A stretch of DNA of 49,530 bases from an uncultured Myxococcales bacterium (GTDB taxonomy: Bacteria > Myxococcota_A > UBA9042). Location: contig CAIXGW010000012.1 of the NCBI GenBank assembly GCA_903919145.1, positions 1 through 49,530 of the forward strand, written 5' to 3'. The position numbers and the translations under genes were made by a program. The notes beneath the pieces were generated by a model. It saw only the letters and a program-made list of their open reading frames with translations, ran no database searches and was not told where the DNA came from. This document shows, one piece after another, positions 8,776 to 23,367 of the stretch (within the stretch, counting starts at the first letter, position 1; each line of letters opens with the position of its first letter).

Positions 8776-8830
8776 GGTAGCTCCTGTGCTGGATCAGCAA
8801 ATCGATGCCGAGCCCCTTCGGGCGGCGCGC

Positions 8831-14716
<5,886 letters not shown>

Positions 14717-14793
14717 GAGAGCTCCGAGCACAGCGCTGCTGGCGCCATAGAGATGCGTCACGCCGCTGAGAGTCGCCGCGATACGCAGCTGTC

Positions 14794-14823
14794 AGTATAG
14801 CGGGGGCGGGGCAAGGTGGGAAA
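14794..14823 (-). promoter_or_regulatory. Predicted promoter of the giant MopE-like gene
   Basis: On the minus strand a strong -10 TATACT (14794-14799) lies 18 bp after a weak -35 TTTCCC (14818-14823). Transcription would start near 14787, giving a leader of about 70 bases. The remainder of 14717-14924 shows nothing else. Confidence 0.45.
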
Positions 14824-14924
14824 GGGACGCGAGACGAAAATCCCACGCGGCAGCCAATTCAAGGGGCTTGGGCTCCACTGCCGCTGATCGACCCTCCCGC
14901 GCGACCCGGGACTGTACTTGGGCG

Positions 14925-17900
14925 CTAGCGCTGAGCGGCCGCGCACAGGCGCTGCCACGCCGCACTGCCCGCAGGCACAACCTCCTTCCAACTGGCGCAC
15001 CACGCAGCCCGCCGGGCGGCAGCATCGGGCTGGATCAAGGCAGCAGTCCAGGCCTGCTCCAGCTCCGGAGCGGCCCGGGCCAGGGCCTCAGCCAGGGCCG
15101 GCGCTGAGAGGGCCAGCCAGGGCACCAGGGTCTCTCGCACCACCTGGCCGCGCAGCGAGCGCAGCCCTTCAAAATTGCCCAGATCAACCAGCGGCAATTC
15201 AATCTGCGGGTCCTCTGTACTGGCGAGCAGAGCCACGGCCGCGCGCTGCAGAGCAAGGCTGCGCGACTGCACCGCCGCCTCTGCCAGCAGGCGCGGAGCC
15301 ACCGCCAAGCGCGCCGCCCGCACGGCAAACAACGCAGCCACTGCGCGGGGCAGGTCGATCGACTGGGCCGAGGCCCGGGCGGCGGCATCCAGGATCACCG
15401 CGCGCGCCTCTTCTAGGGTGGGGTCGTGGTGGTGGCGGCCGACCAGCACGCCCAGGGCCGCGATGGCCGCCACCGCATGGTCGCGGCGCGCCGATCCCGC
15501 CAGCTGGACTAGCTCTCTGGCCAATTCAGGGCTGCCTGAGCGGCCCATGACGAGCAGCGCCATTGGCCCTTCGGTGCGATTGGCCAGCGGGCGCAGCACG
15601 GCGTCGAGCCCAGAGACGGCTGGAAGTTGGGCCAGGGCGCTAAGCTGGGCCATCAAGACGTCTTCGTCGCGGTCGACTCCGGCGGCCATGGCGTCGCGCA
15701 GCAGCTGGGCAGCCTCTGCTTGGCCACTGGCGCCGAGTACCAGGGCGGTGTCGCGGCGCAGGCTGGGGTTGTCGCTTGCCAGCAAGCCAACGGCGACACT
15801 TGGCGGAATCATGCGCCGAGCGGCATAGAGCTGCCGCAGCGCCCGGACCTGCTGGGCCAGATCGCCGTTGCCCAGGGCGTCAGCCACCGCCCCAGGTGCG
15901 GGTGCAGGACCGCCGCCGCCGAGCTCGCGCTCCAGAGCCGCCGAGCGCAGGTACACGTCATAGGCCGCCGCGCGGAACCGCATCAGCGCGTCGCGACGCG
16001 GGTGTTGGGGCAGCACGGCATCCAGCCAGCGCACCAGCTCGCCGCTGCGGCCGCGCGACAGAGCCACGGTGACCAGCCGCTGCCCCGCGCTCTCCAATTC
16101 GTCTGGGTCAGACGTGCGCTGCACAATGTCTCGCAGCGCCGCCTCTTCCTGCGCGGTCTCTCCGGTCTGGCGGAATAGCGCCGCCAAGCGGGCCACTGGC
16201 CGGGCATCGCTAGGGTTGGCTGCCGCCGCCTGGCGAAACAGCGCCGCAGCGCCCGCCGGGTCGCCGTAGCGCAGATGCAGCTCTCCAAGCTTGAGAAGGG
16301 CCGAGCTGGAAGGCGCCCCTGCAGCCTGGCCGCGCGCCAGCTCGGCTTCGATGCGGGCTGCCAGCGCGCCATCTCCGCGGGCGAGCGCACCGTCCAGCAG
16401 CTGCTGCAGCGGCCCCTCCGCGGCGTCTGGGTCGATGGCCCGCAGTTCAAAAAGAGCAGCCATCGCATCGGCCTGGGCGCCACGCCGCTGCAATCCGCTG
16501 GCCAGCGCCAGCAGCAGCTCCGGATCGGGGCCCAGGCTCTGGCGCAGCTGCTGGGCCAGGGCGATCCACGCCGGAGAAGCCATGGCCTGGCGCGCATCGC
16601 CTTGGGCATCGGCGTCCAACCACAGCAGAGCCACGCCCAGGTCGGCCGGGTTGGCGCGCAGGCGGGTGGCCAGCTCTGTCAACCGCGCGGTCAGCCAATC
16701 TTGCTGTCGGTACAGCGCCATCAGCGCCTGGCGGGCATCGGCGGCGCGCAAGCGGTCGGCGTGGCCGGGCTTGATCGGCAGCTCGGTCAGGCGCAGCCAG
16801 ATCCGCTCGGCGACCTGGTGCTTGCCGGCAGCCCCAGCCGCCTGAGCCTGCAGGCGCACCACCCGCGGATCCGCCGGGGCCTGCTGCTGCAGCCTCTCCA
16901 GCACCGCTAGCAGGGGCGCCGTCTTGCCGTGGGCCAGCAGCATCGCCGCTTGCCGCAGCAGGGCCTGCACCGGCCCGCCGGGCGCCAGCTTGAGTCGCTC
17001 AAGCACGACCAGGGCGGCCTTCTCTTCGCCGCGGCCAAGCAGCCACTCTGCAAAAGCCTCTGCGTACTGAGGATCGCGAGGTGCAGCCTCAAGAAGCTGC
17101 ACGTACAGCCGCCGCGAGCGCTCGCCATCGTCACCCAGGCGCTGCTCGCGGTCGATAAGCGCCTCCAGCAGCACATCGTGGCGCGGCCAGCGGCGGGCCA
17201 GCTCGTCGCTGAGGGCGCGGGCGGCGTGCTGGTCGCGGGCGGCGATGTGGGCATCGAGCACGGCCAGGTACGGCAGCGGGTCGCCCGGAGCCAGCCGCAC
17301 CACTTGGTCAACGACCTTGCGCAGCTGCTCGCGGCGACCCAGGCGCAGCAGCGCTTGGCTCAGGGCGGCTTGCAGGGCGCGATGCCCGGGGTAGCTCTGC
17401 CAGGCGCGCTCTAGCACCTTGAGCCCGGCCTCTTCATCGCCCGTCTCGACCAGCAGCTGCGCCGCCACCAGCTGGGCATCGGGATCGCGGCTGGCGCCGA
17501 GCTGCGCCGCGGTCTCTTCCATCTCGCCAGACAGGCGCGCCAAGGCGGCCGAGCGCTCGTACAAGGGGCGGCGCTGGCCAGCTGGCGTCTGGTTCAAGAC
17601 GCTGACCAACACTGCGCGCGCTTCTGCCACCTGCCCTGCCGCCAGCAACGCGTCGACGTAGCCCTGGGCGATCTGGCGGGCCACCACCGGCTGGCGCGCG
17701 CTCAGCTTCCAGGCTTTGGTCCAAAGCTGCAGCACCAGCGCTTCGCCACCGGCAAGCGCCGCGGCTTGGGCCAGCTGCAGGGCACTGGCCTTGGGCGAAG
17801 CGGCCAGGCGCTCGGCCAACCCGGCGACCAGGGCGGCTTCGCGGGCCTGACTGGCCAGACGCAGGGCCGCCAGCAGCGCCGCGGGCGACGGCTGCGACTG

Positions 17901-18173
17901 CTGCAACAGCGCCTGGACCTGGGCAGCCAGGGTTGGTTCGGCACCAGCCGCTTGGGTGGGTGGCTTGCTCGCGGCTGGGCGAGGTCTGGCTGGGCGACGC
18001 ACCGGCTGGGTGGCGGCGGGTTTGCGCGCGCTCCAAGCCAAAGCACTGGCGCAGTCCAGCGCCACCGCCACCGCCAGCAGCCCCGTCAGCAGCACTGCCA
18101 AGGGGCGCGCCCGGGCAATTTGCCTGCGCTGAGCAAGGTTTTTCGCCTGTTCCAAGAGCCCTGAGTCCGCCAT
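14925..18173 (-). CDS. Membrane-anchored TPR protein with C-terminal HEAT-like repeats
   Basis: The product has 1082 aa from ATG 18173, preceded by AAGGA at 6 bases. Upstream in-frame codons run into the divergent radical-SAM gene and are rejected. A short cytoplasmic N-region is followed by one membrane segment or signal (ARPLAVLLTGLLAVAVALDC) and a Pro/Ala linker. A long alpha-helical array of TPR-like pairs follows, with repeated A-x-x-L and Y/W-P-x-x-x-x-L patterns, to about residue 850. The C-terminal 230 aa carry HEAT-like units (SLRRDTALVLGASGQAEAAQ, RRDHAVAAIAALGVLVG). No catalytic motif is visible. It is probably a periplasmic scaffold. It could be co-transcribed with the downstream MopE-like gene, but that gene has its own candidate promoter. 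Confidence 0.8.
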   Translation of the reverse strand: MADSGLLEQAKNLAQRRQIARARPLAVLLTGLLAVAVALDCASALAWSARKPAATQPVRRPARPRPAASKPPTQAAGAEPTLAAQVQALLQQSQPSPAALLAALRLASQAREAALVAGLAERLAASPKASALQLAQAAALAGGEALVLQLWTKAWKLSARQPVVARQIAQGYVDALLAAGQVAEARAVLVSVLNQTPAGQRRPLYERSAALARLSGEMEETAAQLGASRDPDAQLVAAQLLVETGDEEAGLKVLERAWQSYPGHRALQAALSQALLRLGRREQLRKVVDQVVRLAPGDPLPYLAVLDAHIAARDQHAARALSDELARRWPRHDVLLEALIDREQRLGDDGERSRRLYVQLLEAAPRDPQYAEAFAEWLLGRGEEKAALVVLERLKLAPGGPVQALLRQAAMLLAHGKTAPLLAVLERLQQQAPADPRVVRLQAQAAGAAGKHQVAERIWLRLTELPIKPGHADRLRAADARQALMALYRQQDWLTARLTELATRLRANPADLGVALLWLDADAQGDARQAMASPAWIALAQQLRQSLGPDPELLLALASGLQRRGAQADAMAALFELRAIDPDAAEGPLQQLLDGALARGDGALAARIEAELARGQAAGAPSSSALLKLGELHLRYGDPAGAAALFRQAAAANPSDARPVARLAALFRQTGETAQEEAALRDIVQRTSDPDELESAGQRLVTVALSRGRSGELVRWLDAVLPQHPRRDALMRFRAAAYDVYLRSAALERELGGGGPAPAPGAVADALGNGDLAQQVRALRQLYAARRMIPPSVAVGLLASDNPSLRRDTALVLGASGQAEAAQLLRDAMAAGVDRDEDVLMAQLSALAQLPAVSGLDAVLRPLANRTEGPMALLVMGRSGSPELARELVQLAGSARRDHAVAAIAALGVLVGRHHHDPTLEEARAVILDAAARASAQSIDLPRAVAALFAVRAARLAVAPRLLAEAAVQSRSLALQRAAVALLASTEDPQIELPLVDLGNFEGLRSLRGQVVRETLVPWLALSAPALAEALARAAPELEQAWTAALIQPDAAARRAAWCASWKEVVPAGSAAWQRLCAAAQR

Positions 18174-18295
18174 CCGCCATCCTTGCTGCCAAAGCCGCCG
18201 CTGCAGCCGAGCGGCCAGCTCCCCACGGTAGGGCTCCAGGCCGTGCCGCGCAAGGGGAATTTTGCCCGCTATTGCGACTGGTTGGGCCAAGGCCC

Positions 18296-18324
18296 TTGTC
18301 TGCCACGGCTTGGCCCTGAATACT
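18296..18324 (+). promoter_or_regulatory. Predicted promoter of the dual radical-SAM gene
   Basis: TTGTCT (18296-18301) and AATACT (18319-18324) are separated by 17 bp. Transcription would start about 40 bases before GTG 18370. Confidence 0.4.
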
Positions 18325-18369
18325 GACCAAGCCGTGCCGCTTTTGACGCACCGGCGAGGTGAGGGATTC

Positions 18370-20661
18370 GTGTCGCGTGCCCTGCTGGTGCAACCGCCGC
18401 TGCTTTTGCACGCCGCGTACATCGACTATCCATACTTCGCCTCGCTGGGCCTGTGGCAGGCGGCCGCGGGACTGCGCGCTGCAGGCCATCAGGTGCAGGT
18501 GCTCGATGCCTTTGCCCAGGCCTCTTCGGCATTGCTGCGCGAACGCAATGGCATGATTCGGCTGGGCATCCCCATGTCCGGCCTGCTGGACAAGCTGCCT
18601 GCCCAGGCCCCCGATGTGGTGGTGGTCGGCCACTCGCCGTGGCTGCGGGCGACGGCAGCGGCCGAAGAGCTGGCCCGCCTCGCCGTCCAGCTGCGCGCGC
18701 GCTACCCGCAGGCGGTCTTGGTGCTAGCTGATTGCGATGTCGGCGGCATGCACTACATCGAGTGGGGCGACCCAGAGCGCCAGGAGCTGGGCTTTGACTA
18801 CGCGGTCAAGTATGAAGCCGATCAGCAATTGCCAAAGCTTCTCAAGGCACTGGAAGAGGGTCCCCCTCCCCTTGAGCGCACGCTGCTGGGCCCGCCGGGC
18901 GAGCAAGACCTGGACGAGACTGCCCTGCCCGCCTACGACCTGATCGACATGCAGCACTTCCAGCGCTTTTTGGGGCGCTGCGCCGCTGCCCGGCCCAAGC
19001 AGGAGATTTTTGACCTCGCCCCGCCGCTGATGGCCGTCAAGACCTCGCGGGGGTGCGTGTACCGCTGCAATTTCTGCACGTCCAACCCCTGGCAGCGCGC
19101 CGGCCAGACGGGCAAGGCCTATCGCCGCCACGGCCTTGACTACCTGATGCACCACGGGGCCTTGCTGAAGGAACGCTTTGGCATTACCCGGTGGGTGGTG
19201 CTGGATGAACTTGTCAACGTGCACCCCGGGCACCTGGAGGCCCTGCTCGATGTCGCCCAGGCGCACGATCTGCAGCTCGATTTCCCCAACGGCATGCGCG
19301 CCGACCGGCTGACAGAGCGCGAAGTCGAGCGGATGGTCGGGCGGGTGCAAGTGCTGTCGATCTCGGCGGAAGCGGCTAGCGAGCGGGTGGCCAATGAGGT
19401 CATCGGCAAGCGCTTTGACCTCGAAGCGACCGAGCGGGTGGCGGCGTGGTGCCAGCGGGCCGGCCTGCGGCTGGTGATCCACTGGATGATCGGCCAACCC
19501 ACTGAGACGCGTTCTGAGATCCTTTTGACCCTGCAGACGGCCTGGCGCATGTTTGAGGCCTACGGCGCCGTGCCCCTGCTGCAGTTTGCCACGCCGATCC
19601 TGGGCACGGAGCTGCACAAGACCGCCACGGCGCAGAAGCTGTGGACCAACCGCCAGGACCGCGACATCGGCCCGCTGTTCCAAGGCCAACCGGTACTGCG
19701 CGGGGTCGATTGGACCCCGGCGGAGCTGTGGGCGGCCAAGCGGGTGCTGGAGACCAAGGTGGAGATGTGGCGACCGCGCAAGGTCATCATGAACACCACT
19801 TATATCTGCAACAATCACTGCGTCTTCTGCGCAACTGGCAACCGCAGCGACTGGCACGGCGAGACCGACAAGCAAATCGGCTTTCTGCGCGAGCGACGCC
19901 TGCAGGGCTTTGATCTGTGCGACTTTGACGGCGGCGAGCCCACCACCAACCCCGATCTGTTCAAGCTGATTCGCGCGGCCAAGGACCTGGGCTACCAGCA
20001 GATCAACCTGACCAGCAACGGCCGGATGATGGCGGTCGAGAAGAACGCCGAGAAAGTGGTGCGCTCTGGCATCACCAGCCTGCTTGTGTCGCTGCACGGC
20101 CCCAACGAAGAAGTCCACGAGCTCAACGTTCAGGCCAAGGGCGCCTTTCGCCAGACGATCGCCGGGATTCGCCACGCCCGGCCGCTGTGCGAAAAACTCG
20201 GCATCGACTTTGGCGTCAATGTGACCCTGACCAAGATCAACGCGCCGGTGCTGCTGGAATACGGGCAGCTGCTCGTCGATCTGGGCGTCAAGCTGTGCAA
20301 CGTACAGTTCCTGACGCCGTTTGGCCGCGCCAGCGCCGAGTGCCAGCCCGATCCCGGCGAAGTCGCCGCGCTGGTCATGCAGCTCATCGACCAGTTTGGC
20401 GACCGCATCAAGTTCCAGGTCATCAACCTGCCGCTCTGCTATCTTCCGGGCTATGAAGAGTATGGCCTGTCGGACATCGGCAAGCTGCAGCGCCACATGA
20501 TCTTTGTGTCCCTGGATGACGTGAACCTGTTTGACTACCTGCAGTCGCGGCGCCGCCACGAAGACAAGTGCAAGACCTGCCTGCTCTCGACTGCGTGCGA
20601 AGGCTTTTACTTCTGGCCCGACGAGTGGAAAGACGAAGCGCGGCAGAAGTTTGGCGACTGA
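18370..20661 (+). CDS. Protein with two complete radical-SAM domains and a B12-binding-like N-terminus
   Basis: The product has 763 aa. It starts at GTG 18370 with AGGG/GAGG upstream; a start at 18262 would overlap the promoter. Residues 1-190 resemble the B12-binding Rossmann domain of class B radical-SAM proteins (RALLVQPPLL, LWQAAAGLRAAGHQVQVLDA, VVVVGHSP), but no DxHxxG cobalamin-ligand motif is visible. The first radical-SAM core has CxxxCxxC at C229/C233/C236 (RGCVYRCNFCTS). The second, related to MoaA/SPASM-type cores, has C480/C484/C487 (YICNNHCVFCATGN) followed by DFDGGEPTTNP, the SAM-binding GGE motif. The tail has C734, C737 and C743 (CKTCLLSTAC), perhaps ligands of an auxiliary cluster. 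The substrate is unknown, and no peptide-precursor gene is obvious next to it. Confidence 0.85.
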   Translation: MSRALLVQPPLLLHAAYIDYPYFASLGLWQAAAGLRAAGHQVQVLDAFAQASSALLRERNGMIRLGIPMSGLLDKLPAQAPDVVVVGHSPWLRATAAAEELARLAVQLRARYPQAVLVLADCDVGGMHYIEWGDPERQELGFDYAVKYEADQQLPKLLKALEEGPPPLERTLLGPPGEQDLDETALPAYDLIDMQHFQRFLGRCAAARPKQEIFDLAPPLMAVKTSRGCVYRCNFCTSNPWQRAGQTGKAYRRHGLDYLMHHGALLKERFGITRWVVLDELVNVHPGHLEALLDVAQAHDLQLDFPNGMRADRLTEREVERMVGRVQVLSISAEAASERVANEVIGKRFDLEATERVAAWCQRAGLRLVIHWMIGQPTETRSEILLTLQTAWRMFEAYGAVPLLQFATPILGTELHKTATAQKLWTNRQDRDIGPLFQGQPVLRGVDWTPAELWAAKRVLETKVEMWRPRKVIMNTTYICNNHCVFCATGNRSDWHGETDKQIGFLRERRLQGFDLCDFDGGEPTTNPDLFKLIRAAKDLGYQQINLTSNGRMMAVEKNAEKVVRSGITSLLVSLHGPNEEVHELNVQAKGAFRQTIAGIRHARPLCEKLGIDFGVNVTLTKINAPVLLEYGQLLVDLGVKLCNVQFLTPFGRASAECQPDPGEVAALVMQLIDQFGDRIKFQVINLPLCYLPGYEEYGLSDIGKLQRHMIFVSLDDVNLFDYLQSRRRHEDKCKTCLLSTACEGFYFWPDEWKDEARQKFGD

Positions 20662-20714
20662 CAGGCCGGTTCTTGGACGGCCCCAGGAGCCTGCCGGAGA
20701 AACGCCAGCACCTA

Positions 20715-20742
20715 CGGCTAACAGCTTAAAACTGTTGAGCCG
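20715..20742 (+). terminator. Strong hairpin after the radical-SAM gene
   Basis: CGGCTAACAG (20715-20724) pairs with CTGTTGAGCCG (20732-20742) with one bulged G and loop CTTAAAA. It lies 54 bp after the stop codon. No T-run follows, so termination is only a possibility. Confidence 0.35.
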
Positions 20743-20790
20743 ACTCAGGCTTCCGACCGGGTCCTAGGACCAGCGTCTTGCGAGCTCCCA

Positions 20791-20835
20791 GCCGGGCGAA
20801 AGATTGGAATTCACTTCCAATCCTTCTTGCCCGAC
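20791..20835. terminator. Hairpin between convergent genes, likely bidirectional terminator
   Basis: GATTGGAA (20802-20809) and TTCCAATC (20815-20822) form a perfect 8-bp stem around TTCAC. An outer stem pairs GCCGGGC (20791-20797) with GCCCGAC (20829-20835) with one wobble. A short A-run on the left and CCTTCTT on the right suit termination from both sides. Confidence 0.5.
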
Positions 20836-20887
20836 GGAAGAAAGCCAGCTTGGCGGGGAGCCTGGGCGGGAGCGTCGCGACAGGTTG

Positions 20888-23119
20888 CTAGCGCACAAAG
20901 ACGCCGTGAGAGTTCCAACTGTTGGTCTGGTCGTTGGAGTAGCCCCAGTTGTGGGCGTTGATCGCATAGCTGTCGTCGCCGGCCGCTTTGGCATCGTAGT
21001 AGCCGCCGCCGACCGCAAAATCGGTGACGCAGCGAGTGAGGCTGAAGTTCTGATAGCCGTACCAGCGGTTGCCGTCCCAAGCGTCCCAGTCCATCACCGA
21101 CGCGCCCACCACGCCGCCCGAGTGACCGTGGGCGATGTTGTGGCCGGCGATGCCGGGGGTGTTGTTGTAGTTCCAGTCCGCCGTCAAGAAGCCGTATTGC
21201 AGCGTGCTGCAGTCGCGGTGGAAGCGCGGATCGCCGTTGTAGTCCAGGTTGCTGACCGACCCGAACAGGCGGTTGTTGGTGGCGATGCGGTCGCCAGCGT
21301 TGACAACGGACCACATCGAGGCATAGGTGTCGCGGTGGCCCCAGGCCAGATTGCGCTGCGGCTTGGCCAGGCTGCGAATCATGACGTCGCTGAACGCCAC
21401 CTTGTCATAGCTCTCGCAGAGGGCATTCTCGTCTTTGGCGGTGCTGCAGTCCTGGCCGCCAATCGGCGTCTTGTTGCGCCACTGCACGGTGTTGATGCGG
21501 TTCATGACGGCGTTGTTGCCCTTGACCTTGGCCACCAGTGTCCAGCCGCCGCCGCCGTTCTCTTGGTCGCAGTACACCGCGTAGGCGGCGCCGCTGCCGG
21601 TGCCATCGGGATCGATCCAGTAGGTGCCCGATTTGGCCGCCGGAAACTTGCCCTTGATGTCCAGGCAGCTCTGACCTGGGTCATCTTTGCTGGATCCGAC
21701 CGCGCGCGGGAACCACGCGGCCCCGTCGCACACCTGAATTCCGTTGACCGCGGCGTTCCAGCGCACGGCGCCCTTGTGGTAGACCGAGCAAGGAAGGCTG
21801 TTGCCGGCCAAGACCAGGTTGCCGGTGGCCGCGACCTTCTTGTCGGACTCCATGGTGATCTGAAAGCCCCAGCTCTTGACCTGGCCGTCGATCTGCCCAG
21901 AGACGCCCTTGATGTCAGCCACCGAGAGGATCCACTGGCCCTTGAGGTTTTGGCCGATCCACGGCTTGAGCCCGCCCACCGGCAGCGAGTCTGCGGCTTT
22001 GACGGTAAACGTCAGGGTGGTGCCGGTCTTGCTCTTGTCATAGAGGATGTGCTCTTTGGAGGCCGGATCGTAGAGCTTGACTACCAGGCCGCTGGCGTCT
22101 TTGGTCACGATATCGACCGACACAGCGACATCAAGCGCCGTGCCAAGGTCGGGTACCATGATCACGCCGGTGGAAGATCCGGTGGGGTCGGCGTCTTTGA
22201 CGTCAAAGGGCCCGCTGCTGGGCACGGACTCGGTGAAGTAGTTGGTCAGGGTGCCGCCGCTGACCTGCAGCAGAGCGTCGGCTGGGGTGTCGCTCCAGAC
22301 GCTGGCGCAGTCATAGCCGCCATCTGCCTTGAAGCCCTTGAGAAAGAGCCCAGTTCCACAGGCTGAGCCCAAGGTCGGCAGCGCAGGCTTGCTCGACAGA
22401 TCGGCGTAGGAGCCGCTGGTCGCGACCTTGGCCAGGGTGGGCGCGTCTTTGAGGTCGGCGTAGCTGCCCGTGCCGGCCACCTTGGCCAGGCTGGTGGCCT
22501 TGACATAGTCGGCCAGATCGCCGGTCTTGGCATAGCCAGAGAGGTCCGCAGTCTTGGCGTAGGCCGCCAGATCACTGACCTTGGCATAGGCCGAGAGGTC
22601 GGCGGTCTTGGCATAGGCGCCCAGATCGGCGGACTTGGCGTAGGGCTGCAGGATGCCGGCGTCCAGGTTGCCGGCCTTGAGGCAACCCGTGCACTCCAGG
22701 CCTTCGGCGATGGCGGCGCGAAGGGCGTAGGGCGCAGAACTCAAGGGCTTGCGGGGTAGCTCCGGGTCCGAGCCCACCTGAACGCCCAGCCAAGCGGCGG
22801 GCAGGCTCAGCGCGGCAGCAGAAAGCGGTGTCTTGGCGCCAAGCAGCAAGCTGAACTGACCGCCTTTGACGGCCAAGGTGACGCCGGATTCCGTCCACAC
22901 TGCGGCACCACCGGTTTCTGCGGCGTAGATGGCAATGTTTGCAGAGTAGTTACCGTCGGCGGCCGCGCCACCGCCGCTGGACAGCAGCACGCCTTCCATG
23001 GCGCTGGAGGTAGGCACTGCGGCCAAAGCGGGCGCCGTGACACTAGCTACGGCGCCACCGGCAAGGGCAGCAACCAGCATGGCCACCTGAAACTTGGACG
23101 AAACCTTGACCCGAACCAT
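20888..23119 (-). CDS. Secreted tail-fibre-like protein with fibrinogen-like C-terminal domain
   Basis: The product has 743 aa from ATG 23119, with GGGGG just upstream. The signal peptide ends near AVASVTAPALA. The N-domain (EGVLLSSGGGAAADGNYS, VGSDPELPRKPLSSAPYAL, LECTGCLKAGN) is shared with the protein at 4149-5921. A shaft of at least five YAKxxDL repeats follows, then two SYADL units, then a P-domain-like beta-sandwich (SGLVVKLYDPAS, KGQWILSVADIKG). The C-terminal 240 aa begin QSCLDIKGKFPAAKSGTYWI and continue AVYCDQENGGGGWTLVAKV, which is the start of a fibrinogen-related domain. About five further Cys and an aromatic Gly/Asn-rich end follow. Fibrinogen-related domains often bind sugars or acetyl groups, so a carbohydrate-binding adhesin tip is plausible; this is inferred. 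Confidence 0.9.
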   Translation of the reverse strand: MVRVKVSSKFQVAMLVAALAGGAVASVTAPALAAVPTSSAMEGVLLSSGGGAAADGNYSANIAIYAAETGGAAVWTESGVTLAVKGGQFSLLLGAKTPLSAAALSLPAAWLGVQVGSDPELPRKPLSSAPYALRAAIAEGLECTGCLKAGNLDAGILQPYAKSADLGAYAKTADLSAYAKVSDLAAYAKTADLSGYAKTGDLADYVKATSLAKVAGTGSYADLKDAPTLAKVATSGSYADLSSKPALPTLGSACGTGLFLKGFKADGGYDCASVWSDTPADALLQVSGGTLTNYFTESVPSSGPFDVKDADPTGSSTGVIMVPDLGTALDVAVSVDIVTKDASGLVVKLYDPASKEHILYDKSKTGTTLTFTVKAADSLPVGGLKPWIGQNLKGQWILSVADIKGVSGQIDGQVKSWGFQITMESDKKVAATGNLVLAGNSLPCSVYHKGAVRWNAAVNGIQVCDGAAWFPRAVGSSKDDPGQSCLDIKGKFPAAKSGTYWIDPDGTGSGAAYAVYCDQENGGGGWTLVAKVKGNNAVMNRINTVQWRNKTPIGGQDCSTAKDENALCESYDKVAFSDVMIRSLAKPQRNLAWGHRDTYASMWSVVNAGDRIATNNRLFGSVSNLDYNGDPRFHRDCSTLQYGFLTADWNYNNTPGIAGHNIAHGHSGGVVGASVMDWDAWDGNRWYGYQNFSLTRCVTDFAVGGGYYDAKAAGDDSYAINAHNWGYSNDQTNSWNSHGVFVR

Positions 23120-23367
23120 CGCGCCCCCTTGCCTTGTTTGCCGCTACGGCAGAAATGCGCCCGCAGGATACCCAATCCTCGGTAGCGTTTCCAGGGCAAG
23201 ATGGGGCCAGAATGCAGCACGTGGCTACTGGTCGGTCGTCGACTTGGGCCGCAGATCTGGGCGAAGGGAGCTTCAGACCAGAGGCGAGCACGGCGGGCGC
23301 CAAGAGCTGTGGAGGGCCTCGGCGGTGGACGCCAGGCCGGGCAGCGGACGCGACTCCAGCCGGTGCT

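Noticed and set aside
18173-18422. N-terminal extension of the TPR/HEAT gene to 18422
   Set aside because: It would overlap the start of the divergent radical-SAM gene, and ATG 18173 has a good ribosome site and precedes the membrane segment.
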